Of a stretch of DNA of 64,000 bases, positions 42,605-53,245 are shown piece by piece. This DNA is from Labia minor (taxonomy: Eukaryota > Arthropoda > Insecta > Dermaptera > Spongiphoridae): NCBI GenBank assembly GCA_963082975.1, contig OY720344.1, positions 67,236,546 to 67,300,545 of the forward strand, in the 5' to 3' direction. A model generated the notes under the pieces. The model was given only the letters and a program-made list of their open reading frames with translations. It searched no databases and was not told the origin of the DNA. Every line of letters starts with the position of its first letter. The stretch's first letter is position 1. The translations under genes were made by a program, and so were the position numbers.

Positions 42605-43640
42605 AATGAGTGAATTGAAAAAAAAAACCTAGTGGTGCATCATATAAAAGGAAGGCTAAAGAAAAGAAGAAAGACATCAAAATAAAGTGTAATAAAACAC
42701 ACGAAAAATATTAAGACATATTTTTCAAAACCAAAAAGTGATGATTCGGAATTGTCTAACGTCTAACGCAATTGTGCACAGTGTGTCTGCATCCGACCCT
42801 GTTCAAAGCGCAACTCCTACTAGTTCTATACAGCCACAAGATTTGTTCGTGCCCACGCCGTCTACTTCGTCAGCAGTAGATGTTGTGCATCAGTCGCAAA
42901 ATACAATAATTATCGTGGATTGTGACCCAGCCAAGTGGAGTATTAAAACGAAACACAAGAATATGTTGCACTAAATGGTTTCGATCAAAATATAAACGTA
43001 GATTTTTCATTGAGTAAGAGAATATATGAAGATAAAGTCTCACGTATTTTGACAAAAACAATGTTTGAACGGAAATTGTTAAATAGAGAAAAACGTCCAA
43101 GAAAAAAAATGGCTTATTTACTCTCCAAGCACAGGGAAAGTTTTTTGTGGACCTTATTTATTATTCGGTGGAGGAACTAGCATTGGAAAACAAGATGTAG
43201 GTTTCAATGATTGGAAGAACGCGTCGATTAGATTAGAAAGCCATGAAAACTCATGTGAACATAAAACATGTGTTTTGGCTTTGCAACGTAGATCTGACAT
43301 TGTCGGTAGTGTCGATCATGAGCTCGTCGCTCAATTTCAAGAAGAGCTAACTTATTGGCGTGAAGTTTTGAAACGAGTGGTTGCGACTGTAAAATCTTCA
43401 GCAGCGCGTGGATTATCTTTTAGGGGACATGAAGAAAAACTTGGGTCTTTTCATAGCGGAAATTATTTAATGATGCTGGAACTCATAGCGGAGTTTGATT
43501 CGCTTTTAAGTAAAATATTGCTCAATATGGCGACAAGGGAAAGTGATGTACCAATTACTTGAGTTCTACAATATGTGATGAATTTATTGAGTTGATGGCA
43601 AACAAAATTTGATCCCTCTTGATTTCTTTACAGTTATAAC
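42605..43640 (+). pseudogene. hAT transposase, N-terminal part (TTF-zinc-finger/ZMYM1-like), frameshifted
   Basis: Readable in changing frames: an N-terminus KPSGASYKRKAKEKKK, a Ser/Thr-rich stretch, a zf-TTF-like part (SPSTGKVFCGPYLLFGGG, FNDWKNASIRLESHENS), then ELVAQFQEELTYWREVLKRV and RGLSFRGHEEKLGS, which are typical of the ZMYM1-like/DUF4371 hAT proteins. At least three frame changes and a stop at 43560 break it, and the catalytic core and dimerisation end are absent, so it cannot be functional. Confidence 0.65.
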
Positions 43641-43910
43641 GTCAGATTTCATTCGCGCATTAGCGTAAGTACAGGGGTCCTGGTCTACTAAAGTCTAGGG
43701 TTTGATGATACAACGTCATCGTAATTGCAAAAACAACTAGTTAAAATTTATAGTATTATTATGGCCATTTATGGCCGATATAGGGGCGCCGATAAAGTGA
43801 ATGCCTAGGGCGCTCTGGACCTTTAATCCGCCACTGCCTACGAGTGCGGTTAAAATCCGCTACGAAAAAAAATCGTACAGAAGAAACCGCTGTGTGTGAA
43901 AGAGACCTAA

Positions 43911-44571
43911 GTCCTAAGTGATACATAGTATTTTGTTTTTAGTTTAGTATGTATAAAATATAGATTTTCATTTATTTGATTATAACATTCATTTCCTTTT
44001 CGTGTTATTTTTTAATTTATTTAAATTAATTAAATATTATATATATATATATTGTTTATGTTATAATAGAGTAGAATATTCCTTAACATTTATTTTGATA
44101 TTCGTTTTTATTATCATTTATCGTTTATATTGAATAATTTTTATTATAATGAAATTTAGCGAAATCCAAAGCTTGAGACTTGAGCTATTTTATAAGACTA
44201 AAACTAACTTAATCAATTGATTTCCCCAAAACCACATAAAACTTCAAATAAATTAAAAAAAAAAATTTTACGATATATAAATACGATTATGACCAAGTCA
44301 TAATAAATGGTGTACATATACAATGAAAATTACTTTTGATTTAATGTTCTCTGATTTGACTTTAATTTACATTGATATTCTCCTAAGATTAGAAGAAACT
44401 TATAAATTGAGTCCTACCCCAATCTAATTCATTTACTAATTTATCCAAGTTGTATGAGACACTTAGATTTCAAAGTTGGTATAGAAAAATTTAAAATAGA
44501 GTTTATAGTTATATGAAAATACAAATAGTGTTTATATATTGAAAATATATGAAAATGAATATTTATTTATA
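43911..44571. other. AT-rich DNA, no gene seen
   Basis: No recognisable feature. The last 11 bases (44561-44571) form the left target duplication of the LINE that follows. Confidence 0.45.
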
Positions 44572-45876
44572 TATAAGGAGGCTCTTAACCCCTTCGCCAA
44601 AAAGGGCTTACCCAGAAGTCCACCAGGAGGACCCAAGGAAAATCCACCCATTCTTGATGCTGACTGCGTTCGTGCCAGCCCACTAGCTACAGAAAACAAG
44701 TTTGTGTCTGCACCTAGCACGAGTCATTTTTCTTTACCTCTGGAGAGACACCGGTCTTCCTCCTTAAATGAAGTTAGTGAAAACACCGTGTCCAGACACA
44801 CTGATCCTCTGCTTTCATTTGAAACTATATCTACTTCGGAGTCCAGTATTTCTACGCCAAACACTGAGTGGTCAGTGATCGACTCAAGAAAAAGGACGTT
44901 ACAAGCCTCCAACTCGCCTCCTCAAAAAACCCTTAAACAATCCAAACTCGAAACTTACTGGCTTAATAAGCCATCCCCGCTTCCCACAGCTAACCAATTT
45001 GAAATTCTACCTACAGAGGAGAGTAGCCCCTCCCCACCTACAATCATAAACTCCAAACCAAAACCACCTCCAATTTTTGTCGTTGGAGTTCAACTCATAC
45101 AACCACTTAGAGCCTTACTCAATAACATTGTCCCAGGTTCATATACTCTAAAATGCACCAGAGCTGAGGAGGTTAAAATTCAACCCAGCTGCCCGGAAAG
45201 TTATAGAAAAATAATCAAAGCCCTCAAAGATAAAAACACCAACTTTCACACTTACCAACTAAAGGAAGAGAGACCCTATAGAGTCATATTGAGAAATATT
45301 CACCCCTCCACTAATACTCAAGAAATAAAGGATGCTCTACTGGAACTGGGACACGAAGCAAAGAATATCTCGAACATCCGGCATAGATCTACAAAAGTCG
45401 GACTACCACTCTTCTCCATAGACCTAAAACTCAAGAGCAACAACAAACTTATATATGGGATAAAAAATATTTTAAACACCATCGTCATCTTTGAATCTCC
45501 TTACCCCAAGCGAGATATCGTGCAATGTCACCGGTGCCAACAATTCGGGCATACCAAGAACTTTTGCTTCCGTTCCCCTAAATGTGTTCGGTGTGGAAAC
45601 AGCCACGATTCAAAAATGTGTCCTAAAGGAGTCAATGCTCCAGCCATTAAATGCGCTAATTGTGGTAACGACCATCCAGCTAATTACAGGGGATGCAGCG
45701 CTTATAAAGATCTCAAACAGAAGATGTATCCTACTCTCAGACCCAAGGTCCCCGCAAATAATCCCGTAACCAACACAGAAGTTACCCCCAAACACAACAA
45801 CTCTCCATCAAACCCATCTCCAACATACGCCCAGATAACCCAATCTAGGCACCAAACTGTACCAGGACATCCATGA
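44572..45876 (+). CDS. LINE ORF1 (Gag-like, three CCHC zinc knuckles)
   Basis: Frame open from flanking DNA (ATG at 44539 lies outside the element) to TGA at 45874. The N-terminal half is Ser/Pro-rich. The middle (about residues 175-325 from 44539) is a PRE/C2HC-like fold preceding the knuckles. The end has three knuckles: CHRCQQFGHTKNFC, CVRCGNSHDSKMC and CANCGNDHPANYRGC. It should bind the element RNA in an ORF1-type particle. The native start is probably lost by 5' truncation. Confidence 0.8.
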   Translation, partial: YKEALNPFAKKGLPRSPPGGPKENPPILDADCVRASPLATENKFVSAPSTSHFSLPLERHRSSSLNEVSENTVSRHTDPLLSFETISTSESSISTPNTEWSVIDSRKRTLQASNSPPQKTLKQSKLETYWLNKPSPLPTANQFEILPTEESSPSPPTIINSKPKPPPIFVVGVQLIQPLRALLNNIVPGSYTLKCTRAEEVKIQPSCPESYRKIIKALKDKNTNFHTYQLKEERPYRVILRNIHPSTNTQEIKDALLELGHEAKNISNIRHRSTKVGLPLFSIDLKLKSNNKLIYGIKNILNTIVIFESPYPKRDIVQCHRCQQFGHTKNFCFRSPKCVRCGNSHDSKMCPKGVNAPAIKCANCGNDHPANYRGCSAYKDLKQKMYPTLRPKVPANNPVTNTEVTPKHNNSPSNPSPTYAQITQSRHQTVPGHP

Positions 45877-45987
45877 TATTACCCTATCGAATTTCCTGTC
45901 GGAATTTAAAACAATGTTCAATTAACTGATTCACCAAAATAGTATGATTTTAAGCATGCTTACCTCCGTAGTTAATAAGCTTACAAA

Positions 45988-48654
45988 ATGAACAAGTTCA
46001 TTAGAATTGCCCAGTGGAACGCCAATGGCCTCCCAGCAAGAAAGGACGAAGTAGTTCTATTCCTCAACATGAACAAGATAGATATACTCCTGGTTTCCGA
46101 AACCCATTTCACCACAAAATCCCACTTCACGGTCCCCAACTACAACACTTATTGCACCAATCACCCGGATGGTAAAGCCCACGGCGGGGCCGCAGTCATA
46201 ATAAAGAGTACATTAACTCACCATGTGATGTCCTATCATGCACTTGACTTCTTGCAATCCACTGCAGTTCAAGTTAAGCTGGACAGTAAGCCAATCAATA
46301 TCATCGCCATCTACTGTCCCCCCAAACATCGCCTAACTAATGAAGCTCTATCTCCAATATTTAAATCCTTTGGCAACAACTTCATTTCTGGAGGTGACTT
46401 CAACGCGAAACACACCAACTGGGGCTCCAGGTTGACAACATCTAAAGGCCGCGTTCTGAACAAGGTAATAGAAGACTTGAACCTCTCTCATCTATCAAGC
46501 CGCAGTCCTACCTACTGGCCTTCAGATCCCAACAAAACACCAGACCTTCTGGACTTCTTTATCACCAAAGGCATCTCCTCCAATTACATTGAAGTTAAAC
46601 CCAGTTATGACCTATCCTCGGACCACTCACCAATCATCGCAACTATCAGCTCCGTTATATCTCTCAAGCCTAAAAAGTTCAGCCTTACCAACAAGAACAC
46701 CGATTGGGATAATTTCCGCAACACTATCGACACAACCCTGATCCCAAACATTAAAATTAAAACGACTGAAGATCTGGACAAAGCCATTAACTTTTTCTCC
46801 AACACCATCATTTCTGCAGCCAAATCTTCCACCCCTATAATTACCAATAATTCCCCCGTGCTTCCTAATATCCCTCTTGAACTTAAGAAGCTTATCGCTC
46901 TAAAACGCAGGGCTAGATCCAAATGGTACAGAACTCACAACATATACGACAAGAACCTACTCAATAACATCACAAACAGGCTTAAATCTCTAATGAACAA
47001 ATTTAATAACGAGTCATTTAGAAACTACACCGCAAACCTCTCATATAAAGACTACTCCCTTTGGAGAGCTACGAAACGAATTAAAAGACCAATATCTCCT
47101 TCCCACCCTATCTGGTCTGAAGAATTCTCCTGCTGGGCTAGAACAGACAAGCAAAAGACCAACACCTTCGCGTCTCATCTCTCCAAAAGCTTCCAGTCAT
47201 TCTCTACTCATATAGATTACGAAGTCAAAAATTTTTTGGATTCTCCCTTTCAAATGTCCCTACCTATTAAAGGTTTTAAACCCGAAGAAGTATACAAAGT
47301 GATTAAACATCTAAAATCCAAAAAATCTCCCGGACACGACCTCATCACTACTGATGCCCTAAAAAATCTTCCCAAAGCTGGTCTAAGGTTCTTAACGACC
47401 ATCTTCAACTCCATCCTCAGACTTTCTTACTGGCCCAAACAACTCAAACTGGCACAAATCATACTCATCCCCAAACCTGGCAAACCTCCTAACAAAGTTA
47501 ACTCCTATCGACCAATCAGCCTCCTCCCCATCATTTCCAAGGTCATGGAAAAGCTTATCTTCATGAGAATAAAGGAAAACGACCTAATGAAGTGGCAACC
47601 TGATCATCAATTTGGCTTCAGGCAACAGCATTCTACCATTCAACAATGCCACAGACTCGTGGATGTGATTGGGAAGGCCTTAGAAGATAAGAAGTATTGC
47701 CCCGCCGTCTTCCTCGATATTAGTCAGGCCTTCGACAAAGTATGACACGACGGATTATTATTTAAAATCAAAACTAATATGCCTTACCACTACTTCACAC
47801 TCCTCAAGTCATACCTATCGGATAGGTTCTTCCAAGTAAAATTTAATGAAGAACTCTCCGAAACCCATCCCATCCTCTCTGGAGTTCCCCAAGGTAGCAT
47901 CCTGGGCCCATTTCTATACCTCCTTTACTCCTCAGACTTTCCTACCTCCCCTGATTGTCACCTCGCTACATTCGCAGACGACACCGCCATTCTGTCACCT
48001 AACACAAACCTCTCCAGCGCTTGTGCCAGTCTACAATCATACCTAAATCTTGCCTCCGAGTAGCTTGACAAATGGAGAATGAGAGTTAACTGCGACAAGT
48101 CCAGCCACGTCACCTTCACGCTGAAACACCAAAGAGAGAACCACCTAATCTACATAAATAATAAAGCCATCCCGCAAAACAACAGCGTTAAATATCTGGG
48201 AATCCATTTAGACTCCAAACTCAACTGGAAAGAACACATCAAGAAAAAGAGGCAAGAAATGGATATCAAAATACGAAAGATGTACTGGCTTATCGGTAGA
48301 AACTCCAAACTATCCCTCGAAAACAAAGTTTTAATATACAAGGCAATCATAAAACCTATATGGACGTATGGCTTAGAACTATGGGGTTGCTCGGCAAAAT
48401 CTAACATTGATGTGATCCAGCGATTCCAGTCCAAATACCTTCGCATCATCACCGACGCACCTTGGTTTGTCACGAATAAATCAATCCACAAAGACCTCAA
48501 CATCCCTACAATCCCAGAAACAATTTACTCCAAAACCCAATCACACTACGGGAGACTCTCCCACCACCCCAACTGCTTGATAGATACCCTAAATGTGGTC
48601 ATCACAAATAGAAGACTCAAGAGGAAATGGCCCCAGGACATACTCCGAGTTTAG
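45988..48654 (+). pseudogene. LINE ORF2 (endonuclease and reverse transcriptase), two nonsense codons
   Basis: ATG at 45988, 111 bp after ORF1. APE-type endonuclease: WNANGL, SETHF, GGDFNAKH and SSDHSPI motifs. Reverse transcriptase: KSPGHDLI, ILIPKPGKP, YRPISLLP, FLDISQAFDKV, GVPQGSILGP and FADDT, then KYLGIHLDSKLNW and an IWTYGLELWG thumb segment. No RNase H. In-frame TGA at 47743-47745 (a Trp is usual after FDKV) and TAG at 48061-48063 (replacing Trp or similar), both explicable by a single G-to-A change. The rest of the frame is clean, so inactivation is recent. Confidence 0.85.
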
Positions 48655-48856
48655 AAATTAACACTACGGTGAGCCCCAATGGGGGCCCTCACCTTGTACA
48701 TATATTCCTTCCCCCTCCCCCCTCCCCTCGCCCCTCGGCCATCCCCATCTCCTCACACCTCTAAGTTAATATATGTTGACACCCCTTCTGCCCATAGAAT
48801 TCGCATAATGATTGTAATGATGATTGTGATGATTGTAATTCTGATCGCAGAATAAA

Positions 48857-48889
<33 letters not shown>
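48655..48889 (+). other. LINE 3' UTR and poly(A) tail
   Basis: C-rich leader, then a GATTGTAATGATGATTGT repeat, an AATAAA (about 48851) and a poly(A) run. Confidence 0.7.
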
Positions 48890-48892
<3 letters not shown>

Positions 48893-48899
48893 ATTTATA

Positions 48900-49846
48900 A
48901 ATTTATCAATATCTAACTAATGTTATTCAAAATATTCTTGAATAATATCTATATTTTACAATTAAATATAAAAATTTACAAAGTATTATAATTGAACTCA
49001 TTTTTCTGTTTTTTATAGTATAAGTTGATCTTCAAAATTTTATATTTAATTTACATTTAAATAATTGTTAATATGATTTAAGAAATTAAACAAATTAAAA
49101 TATTAATTTTATTAATTTATATACGATTTAATATTATTTTTTATTAATCTAAAATACCAAAAGTAAATTTAAAAAACGAAATAAATAATAAAAGAAACTT
49201 TTTAATAGTTGATTAAATTTATAAAATTTAATTAAATTTTTTTTTTTAATTTCAAATTTATTAATTTTATTCACAAGGCGTTAAATATATTTTCCTCCAA
49301 CCTCTTTTTAGAACTAATAGACTATAGGTGGAGTCCAAAATTGGTACAAAAACAAAAAAACGGTTTTTGTAAAAACATGGATTCAACTGTCTTTGCTTTG
49401 AAGGGGGGAAAAATTGATGGGTTAATTCAACCTAAAAGTAAATTAAAGTCCATAAACCTAAAGATAACGAAGTGGAAAAAAGGTTGGGCTTAGCTTTTTC
49501 CCTTTGTACCAATTTTGACCTGCGCCCCATATATAATAATATAATATAATTTGAATTTAAAAGAAATCTAAAAAATCTAACCAATTTTAAAAGAGAAAAA
49601 TTTAAAATAATTTCGTTATAGGTATCATTTGTCTAAAAAATCATATTTTAATTTTTATTTATTATATAAATAATTTTTACTCCTAAAATATAGTAGTAAT
49701 TAATAATTGAGTAATTAAAGTAAAAAAAATAATTACTATTTTTTTATTAGACATTAAGACATATATTAGACAATATAAACATTTAATACAAAAGAAGAAA
49801 TATTCAATTAAAATAAGAATAATATACAAAAATAATTTAATAAATA
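48900..49846. other. AT-rich DNA, no gene seen
   Basis: No gene or repeat recognised. Confidence 0.45.
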
Positions 49847-50704
49847 CAGGGTCCGGCAGTGAAACCTGACGGTTTTTGAAATGAGATAAATAAAAAAGTT
49901 GTTGAGATATTTTAATTATTTTTTTTTATTGTAAAGAGGAGAATTGGAAATTTAACATTCATAATAAAAAAGCACAAAAATAACTTATGTAGCAAAAATT
50001 ATGTCACTTAAATGATGACCACCATTTTCTCTACACTGTACGAGTCTCCTGGAGAAGTTAGTCATGACTCTTCAATGTTTGGCGCGGGATCTCACGACTT
50101 TCTCGCCGAATGTTCTCCTTCAGTTGGTTCAAATTATTTGGTCTGTTAACATAAACTCTTCCCTTGAGGTCCCCCCCCATAGATAAAAGTCACAAGGGGA
50201 CAAGTCGGGAGAACGTGCCGGCCATTCGATGTCACCTCTGAGGTATGGGCAGTTGCTCCGTCCTGCTGAAACCAGACCCTCCTGAGAGGGATACGATGGC
50301 GACGTAACTCTGGGATGAGAAAGTCACGGATGGCAACATAACGCGCTGAGTTCACTGTCACTGTTTGGCCATTCTCCTCAAAAAAATAAGGCCCTAACAC
50401 TGTTGACCTACACACTGCAGCCCAGACAGTTACTCTTTCACATTGAAGAGGCTGCTGGTGAAGTTCCTGTGGTTTTCTTCCCAATATCGAAAATTTTGTT
50501 TGTTGACACATCCGTTGAGATGGAAATGGTGGTCATCATTTAAGTGACATAATTTTTGCTACATAAGTTATTTTTGTGCTTTTTTATTATGAATGTTAAA
50601 TTTCCAATTCTCCTCTTTACAATAAAAAAAAATAATTAAAATATCTCAACAACTTTTTTATTTATCCCATTTCAAAAACCGTCAGGTTTCACTGCCGGAC
50701 CCTG
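49847..50704 (-). mobile_element. Tc1/mariner element with 181-bp inverted repeats, internally deleted
   Basis: Begins CAGGGTCCGGCAGTGAAACC and ends with its complement, flanked by TA (49845-49846, 50705-50706). The inverted repeats (49847-50027 and 50524-50704) are nearly identical over about 181 bp, much longer than the usual 20-30 bp. The 858-bp length leaves room for only part of a transposase. The near-identity of the arms indicates a young copy or recent gene conversion. Confidence 0.88.
50146..50511 (-). pseudogene. Tc1/mariner transposase fragment
   Basis: 121-codon open piece of the catalytic core: VTVWAAV, GPYFFEENGQTVTVNS, ELRRHRIPLRRVWFQQDGATAHT. The motif VWFQQDGATAHT holds the second catalytic Asp. 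The N-terminal helix-turn-helix part and the first Asp region are missing through internal deletion. After a C-run at about 50170-50177 the frame changes but the C-terminal part (RVYVNRPNN-like) is still readable in the +1 frame. Non-functional. Confidence 0.75.
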
Positions 50705-50789
50705 TATAATCTAAATATTTTATTAAATTATTATAAAAATGTAAATTTATAATAATCTTCGTGTGGGAATTGTTAGAATTATCTAACAA

Positions 50790-51790
50790 TTTGTCTACTC
50801 ATTTTTGATAATGGCAACCACAGAACATGATAAGCTGCTTCTTGAGCTTACATTAAATTTGCACTTAAAAATACATTTGCAATTCTTTTAAATTTGTCTT
50901 TCAAACTGTTGTTACCTGTTACAGCTGCATCTCTCATTAATTTCGATAAGCCGGATTCAATTTTTGCTACGTAATTTACTATGTAAGACGTTGCAGCATA
51001 TGGATCCAGTACAGATTATTTATCAATATTTGATTCAAATAAATACTGCATATTTTTATTATAGCAATTTATACCTACCTCTAAAATTGATCTTTTCAAA
51101 AATAATGTAAATGGGTTCATTTCAATGAACATCTTATATAGCCATTATATGTTTTTTCGTTTAATAATATTTTTTCTAATATTTCATCATAAGTCACAGT
51201 TTCGTAAATAAATAGTGTATGTATTTTTTTGTATCTTTAAAGGCTTTTTGAAAATATTCGGAATTTTGTTCGGGCGTTAACGGCTCTAGTATCATTTTTC
51301 TAGGCATTGCGGGTATAAGTTAATGGAACCTACACTTCTTCTTTTGCCCTTTGTAACAGGTATAATTATGTTTATGTTTCTGCAAGGTTCTGCATTGATT
51401 ATGTATTTATCTATGCATGTGGTACATCTGTCTATTAATTAGGCAACGTCTTTGTTGAATACAGGGGCATTTTTAACCACAAAAATATGTGTTCGTGTGG
51501 AGATACTCTCATTTGAAACTCCACACTGCTGTAACTGTCTTCAATTTAATATTCTTGAAAAATACCGTCATTCTCCTTTAAAAATATCATAAATTTGGAG
51601 CTATTGTAATCAAAGTATCTTTGCAAGACAAATATCTTTGGAAAAGATAACTCCTCCAAATTGCCATGGTACTAGTCCGGAGCTGTTATTCTTAATGAAT
51701 CGTTTTCTATAGCATAATATTTGTATAATACAAAGACCTCTTCATTATCCTCCAAATTTAAATTATTTCTGACAATCGTTATCTGTTAAA
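50790..51790 (-). pseudogene. Decayed Helitron/Helentron Rep-helicase-like protein
   Basis: Conceptual minus-strand translation, with several stops and shifts, reads: CTTCIDKYIINAEPCRNINI, VTKGKRRSVGSINLYPQCLE, EMNPFTLFLKRSILEVGINC, MQYLFESNIDK, DPYAATSYIVNYVAKIESGL and SKLMRDAAVTGNNSLKDKFK. The DPYA..YIVNYV..K..SG..LM block is the segment I associate with the region before the helicase in Helitron-type proteins. Its 3'-flanking helicase motifs were not found. It may be the remains of the autonomous partner of the Helitron-like repeats in the window. Confidence 0.5.
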
Positions 51791-52326
51791 CAAAAACAAA
51801 AAAATGTCACTTTGGAATAAATAAATATTATTAACATATAATTTAATTAAATTTTTTAATTAATATTATGTATTAAATATTTTATAATTCTTTATATATA
51901 TTCTTTTCTAAAACCAATTTTTATTTTAAAATATTTTTTTAAATAATTTAAAAAAAATTTATATCCATAAAGTATAAAATATTCTTTAAAAATATATATT
52001 AAAAATGTATTTAATGTATATATGATATAATTAAATTACACTACAGTCTTTGGTTTTTATAATTTAAATAAATTTTGATAGAGAGGTATAGAAAAAAAAA
52101 ATTGGTACTCAGTAATATATGTGTAGGTAGAAAAGGGGGAATATATATATATAGGATACCTTATCAACAACATTTAAGAATGAATTTATTACTTAATATA
52201 ACTCAAATATGAATTTTCCAGAATTTTATCATTTTTTAAAGTAATCTCAATTTTTTGTATATTTTATTGTCAACTTCCATATTAATTAAAAATTCTGATA
52301 TTTTTTATGAAAATATTATTTCTTCC

Positions 52327-52360
<34 letters not shown>

Positions 52361-52629
52361 TTACTATATATTCTTCATTTTAATTGAATTTTAAATTTTT
52401 ATATTTATTATTATACGAAAAAAACTAATTAGAAAACGATCCAGAATGAATGGGGTGATCTTGGGCAAGATTCTCTTCAAAATGACATAATAGAAATTGG
52501 AGGAGATATATTTGGCGAAGGATTGAATGGGGGAAATAAGTGGGTATGCACTTGCCCCATGATAGGATATGTAGAAGGGGTGAGATAAAAAGAGTATTTT
52601 TACTCATAAATTTAGAGATGTAGTAATAA
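51791..52629. other. AT-rich DNA, no gene seen
   Basis: No gene recognised. A perfect (AT)n run lies at about 52330-52360. Confidence 0.45.
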
Positions 52630-53245
52630 ATAATATAAATATAAAAAAAATTTATAAAATAACGTTTTTCCAATGGACTAAAAAGAATAAAATAATTTTT
52701 CTATAAACTTGACAAAGTTTATGGATGAATTGCTTCATATTCAACGAAAAACGTTGGGCGCATTTAGTTTAATTTATTTATATGAACAATCAAGTCAAAT
52801 TTTTGTAATAATAAAAATTTTATTAAACACATAAACTGACAATTTTTTTTTATCATGCAATAAAATTGATAGTTTAAGAGCTAAAAAATTAATATTTTTT
52901 TATTTTTCACTGTAATATACTTATATCAAAGTATGTATCAAAATTTAAAAGAATTTTTATTAAATTTACATATTATCAATCAAATTCAAAATGGTTGATT
53001 ATATTTGAAGAAATAGTGTTACTTGTTAATTAAGTGTTTTAGTGTGGTATGTATCTTAGTATATATATATATGAATTATAGCTCTATAAAGGAAGTTAAT
53101 TGCATAGAATTAAATGCGCCCAAGGTTTTTCGTTGAACATGAAGCAATTCATCCATAAAAAATTATTTTATTCTTTTTAGTCCATTGGAAAAACTTTATT
53201 TTATAAAAAAATTTTATATTTATATTATTTTATTCTTTTTAGTGC
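52630..53245. repeat. Fold-back repeat with about 140-bp arms
   Basis: 52630-52772 is the inverted copy of about 53105-53245 (shared words CCAATGGACTAAAAAGAATA, GGATGAATTGCTTCAT and GGGCGCATTTA), with about 330 bp between. Probably a MITE; no target duplication was settled. Confidence 0.6.

Larger units (their letters stand above)
39786..43836. mobile_element. hAT element (ZMYM1/TTF-type), 4.05 kb, decayed
   Basis: Ends CAGAGGCGGATTA and the complement of CAGTGGCGGATTA, with perfect 8-bp duplication CCTACGAG at 39778-39785 and 43837-43844. Transposase remains lie at 42605-43640. The first 2.5 kb is filled by Helitron-like repeats that inserted later. Confidence 0.85.
39240..43907. mobile_element. 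PIF/Harbinger-like element holding a nested hAT
   Basis: Ends GGCTACTTTCACACACAGCGG (39240) and the complement of GGTCTCTTTCACACACAGCGG (to 43907), flanked by TAA on both sides (39237-39239, 43908-43910). TWA target duplication and such ends fit PIF/Harbinger. Without the hAT insertion it is about 0.6 kb. An internal extra copy of the end (CCGCTGTGTGTGAAA at about 39607) is present. A 143-codon minus frame (39248-39679) shows no domain that I recognise. Confidence 0.7.
44572..48888 (+). mobile_element. Jockey-type non-LTR retrotransposon, probably 5'-truncated
   Basis: Composition jumps at about 44572. The element ends in a poly(A) tract (48852-48889). A possible target duplication ATTTATTTATA lies at 44561-44571 and 48889-48899. 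Two ORFs: Gag-like with three CCHC knuckles, and endonuclease-RT without RNase H, the layout of the Jockey clade. ORF1 has no proper start within the element, which suggests a 5' truncation. ORF2 has two in-frame stops. Confidence 0.88.
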
